Of a stretch of 64,000 nucleotides of DNA, positions 59,193-64,000 are shown in pieces (positions within the stretch are counted from its first letter, which is position 1; every line of letters begins with the position of its first letter). The notes beneath the pieces are model-generated. The model searched no databases and had not been told where the DNA came from. It saw only the letters and a list, made by a program, of their open reading frames with translations. The position numbers were made by a program, and so were the translations under genes. Source of the stretch: Acidimicrobiaceae bacterium (lineage in GTDB: Bacteria > Actinomycetota > Acidimicrobiia > Acidimicrobiales > Ilumatobacteraceae); NCBI GenBank assembly GCA_020637235.1, contig JACJWG010000019.1:28985-92984 (forward strand). Reading direction: 5' to 3'.

Positions 59193-60365
59193 GTGCGTAC
59201 CCGCCGCCTCCGACCCCTGCTCGGGCTGCTCTTCGCGCTCGTCACCACCGCGATCGCGCTGGGGCCGATGTTGCTGTGGCGCCACGAGCGAGCCGACACG
59301 ATCCGCGCCGCGCTCGATCAACGCCTCGTCGGACAGATGGAGGAGGTGCTCCACGGCGAGCTCACCGGTATCCGTCCGGCCGACTCGCTCACGTGGCTGG
59401 TCAACGTCGACGACGGGTGGGCCGATCCGTTCACCGACACGGTGCTCGAGCCGCCCCTGTTCACCTGGATCCGCGAGGCCGGGGGGAGTGCCGACTTCCG
59501 CGAGTTCGAACTCGACGACGAGCGCTTCCGTGGCTTCATCCGGCCGACGTCGGTCGGTCAGGGGTACGTCACGCTGGCCGAAGCGGACGCCCGCGACGAC
59601 GATCTCGCCGCGCTCGACCGCCGACTGGCGGCGATGGCGCTGGGTGTCCTGGTGGCGAGCGGCGTGCTCGGCGTGGTGTTGAGCGGGTTGTCGATCAGCC
59701 CGATGCGCCGGCTGATGGGCGACCAGCAGAGCTTCCTCGCCGACGCCGCACACGAGATGCGCACCCCGCTCGCGGTGATCATGGCGTCGAGCAGTCAGGC
59801 ACTCGCCCGACCTCGCAGCAGTGAGGAGTACGTGCGGTCGCTGTCCGAGATCCGCTCGGCGGCCGAACGTGCGGCCACGGGGGTGAACGAGATGCTCGAC
59901 CTGGTGCGCTTCGAGAGCGGGCAGACGATGCCTCGGGTGGGGCCGCTGCGGCTCGATCTGCTGGCCGAGGAGATCGCCGCAGCGGTGCGACCCGACGACG
60001 CCGAGATCGTCGCCGAACCGAGCGACCCGGTGGTCGTGGCCGCCGACATGGCCCTCCTGCGGCAGGCGATCGAGAACGTCGTGCGCAACGCGGCGCGGCG
60101 TGCGTCACGCGTGGAGATGCTCACCCGGGTCGATCGACACGACGGGGTGATCGAGGTGGTCGACGACGGTCCGGGCTTCGACCCGGCGATCCTGCCGCGG
60201 GTATTCGAGCGCTACCAGCGCGGCGACCGGCGTGGCGAAGCCGGCATCGGGCTCGCGATCGTCCGGGCGATCGCGACGGCCCACGGTGGCTCGGTGTCGG
60301 CCACCAACAACGGCGGTGGGGTGGGCGCGACGGTCACGATCCGCATCCCGCTCGCACGCACCTGA
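59193..60365 (+). CDS. Sensor histidine kinase (system 2)
   Basis: A 390-residue kinase. TM1 (LRPLLGLLFALVTTAIALGPMLLW), an extracytoplasmic region of about 120 residues, and TM2 (MALGVLVASGVLGVVLSGL) lead almost directly into HisKA, with little or no HAMP. The phosphoacceptor His is in LADAAHEMRTPLAVIMASS. N box ENVVRNAARRA, G1 VVDDGPGFDP and G2 RGEAGIGLAIVRAIA are present. It has a GTG start one base after the regulator stop. It ends 37 bp from the convergent molybdoenzyme gene. Confidence 0.93.
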   Translation: MRTRRLRPLLGLLFALVTTAIALGPMLLWRHERADTIRAALDQRLVGQMEEVLHGELTGIRPADSLTWLVNVDDGWADPFTDTVLEPPLFTWIREAGGSADFREFELDDERFRGFIRPTSVGQGYVTLAEADARDDDLAALDRRLAAMALGVLVASGVLGVVLSGLSISPMRRLMGDQQSFLADAAHEMRTPLAVIMASSSQALARPRSSEEYVRSLSEIRSAAERAATGVNEMLDLVRFESGQTMPRVGPLRLDLLAEEIAAAVRPDDAEIVAEPSDPVVVAADMALLRQAIENVVRNAARRASRVEMLTRVDRHDGVIEVVDDGPGFDPAILPRVFERYQRGDRRGEAGIGLAIVRAIATAHGGSVSATNNGGGVGATVTIRIPLART

Positions 60366-60402
60366 GGGTGCCTCCACTTGGCGGGGTCGGCTGCTGCGTC
60401 GC

Positions 60403-62070
60403 TCACCCGACGACGGTGACGGTGCGAGTGTGCCAGCCGGTCGCGCCGTCCGGGTCGGGTCGGCTGACCTGCTCGGTCTGGGTGGCGCCGGTGGCGTCGG
60501 TGGCCCGCACCTGGATGGTGTGGTCGCCCGGTGCGAGACCGGTCGTGTCCCACTCGTACACCCACTGCCGCCACGAGTCGATCGTGAGGTCCGGCGCGAG
60601 GCGCGCCTCCTGCCACGGTCCACGATCGACCCGCACCTCCACCCGCTCGACCCCGCGGTGCTGGGCCCAGGCGATGCCGGCGATCGGGAACACGCCGCGC
60701 GGCACCACCTCGCCCGAGCGCGGGACGTCGATGCGCGACTGGGTCTTGATCGGCGCGTCGCGCGCCCAGCCGCGAGGTACCCAGTAGCCCTCGGCCTCGT
60801 CCCAGGTGGTGAGATCGATCCGCTGCAGCCACTTGGTGGCGCTCACGTACCCGTACAGGCCCGGCACCACCATGCGAGCCGGGAACCCGTGCTGCAGGGG
60901 GAGCGGTTCGCCGTTCATCCCGATCGCGATCATGGCGTCGCGGCCGTCGAGCGCCGCCTGCACCGGGAACCCGCACGTCCATCCGTCGACCGAGGTGCCG
61001 AACACCTGCTCGGCGTCGGGCCGGACACCGGCCTCGTCGAGCAGGTCGCGCAACAACACCCCCTGCCACGTCGCGTTGCCGATCAGGTTGCCGCCCACCT
61101 CGTTCGACACGCAGGCGAGCGTGATGATCCGCTCCACCTGCGGGCGGGCGAGCAGGTCGTCGTAGGTGAGCCGCAGCGGCCGGTCGACCCGCCCACCGAT
61201 CTCGACCGCCCAGCGGTCGAGGCGGACCCGCGGCACCGACAGCGCGGTGTCGATCAGGTAGAACCGGTCGTTCGGCGTGAGGTACGGCGTGAGCGGGCTG
61301 AGCGTCGCCTCGTCGGGCACCACGGGAGCTGCCGATTCGATCACGGTGCCACCGATCACCGTCGGATCGTCGACGGCGGGCAGTTCGTCGGGAGCGTCCG
61401 CCGCCAGCCGGTCGAGGCGCTGCGACTCGAGCCGCCGTGCGGCGGCGGCCGCCACGACCGAGGCTCCGACCACGCCGCCGCTCGCCCCGACGAACCATCG
61501 CCGGTCGTAGCCGTTCGCGGCGCGATCCGGGACGCCGGGTGACGAGCGCGGTCCGTCGCCGCTGCGGATGCGAGCGGCGAGCACGACGATCACGGCCGAC
61601 CCGACGAGGGCGCCGCACAGGGCCGGCACGGCGGCCACCCACGACTGCCCGGGCCGACCAGCGGCGACGATGCCGCCGACCAGGCCGAACACCACCATGA
61701 TCGCCGGCCCGATCACCGGGCCGACCGGAGGGCGGCGTCGAGCGAGTGCCCCGGCTGCAGCGGCGAGCAACGCGATCACGGTGAAGATCCCCGCTCGGAG
61801 GGCGGTCTTGTCGGCGGTGCCGAACCAGTCGATCGCGGCGCGCTTCAACCACGCCGGGGTGTGATCGATGAACTCGCTGCCGACGGCGTTGGTCGGGGAA
61901 TCGACGTCGGCGAGCGCGGCCACCAGCGACCCGGTCCCGATCGCCGCAGCGCCGGCCACCAACCCCGCGACGGGCCCGGCCCACCGAGGTGCACGCGGAC
62001 GATCGTCGCTCGGTGCAGCGGCGTCGATCTCCAGACGCTCGATCGGTCGGACGTCGAGGTGGTCGGTCAT
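60403..62070 (-). CDS. Membrane-bound sulfite-oxidase-family molybdopterin oxidoreductase
   Basis: A 555-residue protein. Four hydrophobic helices (about 31-53, 91-110, 118-136, 143-166) form an N-terminal membrane domain. A Tat-like RRWFVGASGG (190-199) and fifth helix follow. The Moco domain has the molybdenum-ligand Cys320 in ITLACVSNEVGGNLIGNA and GFPARMVVPGLYGY. The C-terminal Ig-like dimerisation domain (GIAWAQHRGVERVEVRVDRGPW) is present. Actinobacterial members are annotated as sulfite oxidase-like or nitrate-reductase-like; the substrate is uncertain. A GGAAC lies about 7 nt before the ATG. Confidence 0.9.
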   Translation of the reverse strand: MTDHLDVRPIERLEIDAAAPSDDRPRAPRWAGPVAGLVAGAAAIGTGSLVAALADVDSPTNAVGSEFIDHTPAWLKRAAIDWFGTADKTALRAGIFTVIALLAAAAGALARRRPPVGPVIGPAIMVVFGLVGGIVAAGRPGQSWVAAVPALCGALVGSAVIVVLAARIRSGDGPRSSPGVPDRAANGYDRRWFVGASGGVVGASVVAAAAARRLESQRLDRLAADAPDELPAVDDPTVIGGTVIESAAPVVPDEATLSPLTPYLTPNDRFYLIDTALSVPRVRLDRWAVEIGGRVDRPLRLTYDDLLARPQVERIITLACVSNEVGGNLIGNATWQGVLLRDLLDEAGVRPDAEQVFGTSVDGWTCGFPVQAALDGRDAMIAIGMNGEPLPLQHGFPARMVVPGLYGYVSATKWLQRIDLTTWDEAEGYWVPRGWARDAPIKTQSRIDVPRSGEVVPRGVFPIAGIAWAQHRGVERVEVRVDRGPWQEARLAPDLTIDSWRQWVYEWDTTGLAPGDHTIQVRATDATGATQTEQVSRPDPDGATGWHTRTVTVVG

Positions 62071-62267
62071 GACATGGTTCCGTTCCGAGGGGGCGGGGTG
62101 GATGTGGTGGGGACCGCCGCCCGACCCCGGCCGATCGTCGATCCCGGGGTCGCGCCGTGCGCCCTCGGGTCCACCATACGGAGCGGGTCGCAGCGCCGAA
62201 AGGTGCGCGGCGCGGAGTTTCGCAGATGTTTCTCGGCGCGACGGACCGAGGTGAGCCCGGACGCGAC

Positions 62268-62295
62268 GAGGCCCGCCCTCTCGCGGGCGGGCCTC
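62268..62295. terminator. Terminator hairpin downstream of gltA
   Basis: A perfect 11-bp stem, GAGGCCCGCCC (62268-62278) and GGGCGGGCCTC (62285-62295), with a 6-nt loop, about 25 nt beyond the gltA stop on the minus strand. The rest of 62071-62320 shows no gene. Confidence 0.75.
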
Positions 62296-62320
62296 GGCAC
62301 GGATGGCGGTCAGGCTGCGG

Positions 62321-63589
<1,269 letters not shown>

Positions 63590-63688
63590 GTCGCTCCCTC
63601 GCGGACACATGGATGTGGTGGTGGGGCTTGCTCCCCGGCGGCCGAGGTTAGCTGCGGTCGCCGTGCCGCGGCAGATCCGGCACGAGCG

Positions 63689-64000
63689 TCAGAGCGGCGT
63701 GTTGTCGTGTCCGCGTGGCGACAAGTGTTCGCGTTTGTCGACCAGCACCTCGAGCGCCCGACCGATCACCGTTCGTGTCTCGGCGGGATCGATCACGGCG
63801 TCGACGAAGCCGCGCTCTGCGGCCACGTACGGGTTGAGCAGGCGTTCGGCGTACTCCGTCTCGAACGCAGCACGTTCGTCGGGGGTCGCCCGGCGTTGCA
63901 GGATCGCCGCGGCCTGACCAGCGCCCATGACGGCGAGCTCGGCCCACGGCCACGCCAGGCAGAGATCGTTGCCCATCTTCTTCGAGTCCATCACGATGTA
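63689..64000 (-). CDS. Acyl-CoA carboxylase carboxyltransferase subunit (C-terminal part only)
   Basis: The frame runs off the right edge, so only the last ~104 residues are visible. VMDSKKMGNDLCLAWPWAELAVMGAGQAAAIL and NPYVAAERGFVDAVIDPAETRTVIGRALEVL are the end of the biotin-dependent carboxyltransferase beta subunit, as in propionyl- or acetyl-CoA carboxylase AccD/PccB. The stop is at 63689. Whether the substrate is acetyl- or propionyl-CoA cannot be judged. Confidence 0.9.
   Translation of the reverse strand, partial: YIVMDSKKMGNDLCLAWPWAELAVMGAGQAAAILQRRATPDERAAFETEYAERLLNPYVAAERGFVDAVIDPAETRTVIGRALEVLVDKREHLSPRGHDNTPL

Overview
The window is a gene-dense, very GC-rich chromosomal segment with no plasmid, phage or IS signature. 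I infer a free-living, aerobic, Gram-positive actinobacterium, most likely of the class Acidimicrobiia (Ilumatobacter-like). The reasons are an F420-type luciferase-like oxidoreductase, a BldD-type regulator, the comEA-comEC-holA / rpsT / lepA and hrcA-dnaJ-rsmE neighbourhoods, the 2-oxoglutarate:ferredoxin oxidoreductase pair, and many apparently leaderless genes. The taxonomy is inference from gene content only.

Layout. 1-8.4 kb: the end of a c-di-GMP enzyme (GGDEF-EAL) fused to a GNAT-like domain, an F420 oxidoreductase, a LysR regulator, a PAC2 protein, an APH-type kinase, a thioredoxin-TPR protein and a small HExxH protein. 8.5-14.7 kb: DNA uptake and housekeeping (comEA, a comEC lacking its nuclease domain, holA, rpsT, lepA). 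14.7-21.6 kb: MFS carrier, lipoprotein, three tandem 39-bp palindromes, an ECF sigma factor coupled to a membrane-anchored partner, a family A DNA polymerase and a histidine phosphatase. 21.7-29.2 kb: MFS carrier, photolyase, hrcA-dnaJ-rsmE, bldD-like gene, hemW, tRNA-Val. 29.3-37.8 kb: a sulfide:quinone oxidoreductase behind a CsoR/CstR-like operator, a long gene-free stretch, a Crp-family regulator, a lone mraY, korAB, and a coiled-coil membrane protein carrying a perfect 15-bp minisatellite. 37.8-45.8 kb: alkylsulfatase-like hydrolase, lytic transglycosylase, acyl-CoA dehydrogenase, and a sulfate-assimilation/siroheme operon (cysH-cysD-cysN-cobA-sirC type). 45.9-51.3 kb: two-component system 1, a secreted trypsin-like protease with a repetitive tail, DUF3237, GNAT and quinone reductase genes. 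51.3-64 kb: lipoprotein, large LuxR-type ATPase regulator, DUF1501/DUF1800 pair, divergent two-component system 2, a membrane sulfite-oxidase-family molybdoenzyme, citrate synthase and the end of an acyl-CoA carboxylase subunit.

Regulatory themes. Many starts carry a TANNNT (or GANNNT) -10 hexamer 6-9 nt upstream and usually no Shine-Dalgarno, which indicates leaderless mRNAs and fixes several start codons. Operon-internal genes are coupled by ATGA, GTGA or TGATG overlaps. Several convergent pairs share an inverted repeat lying on one or both stop codons. Both two-component systems have 11-bp-phased direct repeats upstream of the regulator gene. The one near 58.48 kb is a symmetric four-site PHO-box-like array between the system and the DUF1800/DUF1501 operon. 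A 39-bp palindrome occurs three times in tandem near 17.0 kb and once at 40.26 kb, and looks like an undescribed dispersed repeat family. No CRISPR array, prophage, transposase or defence system was seen.
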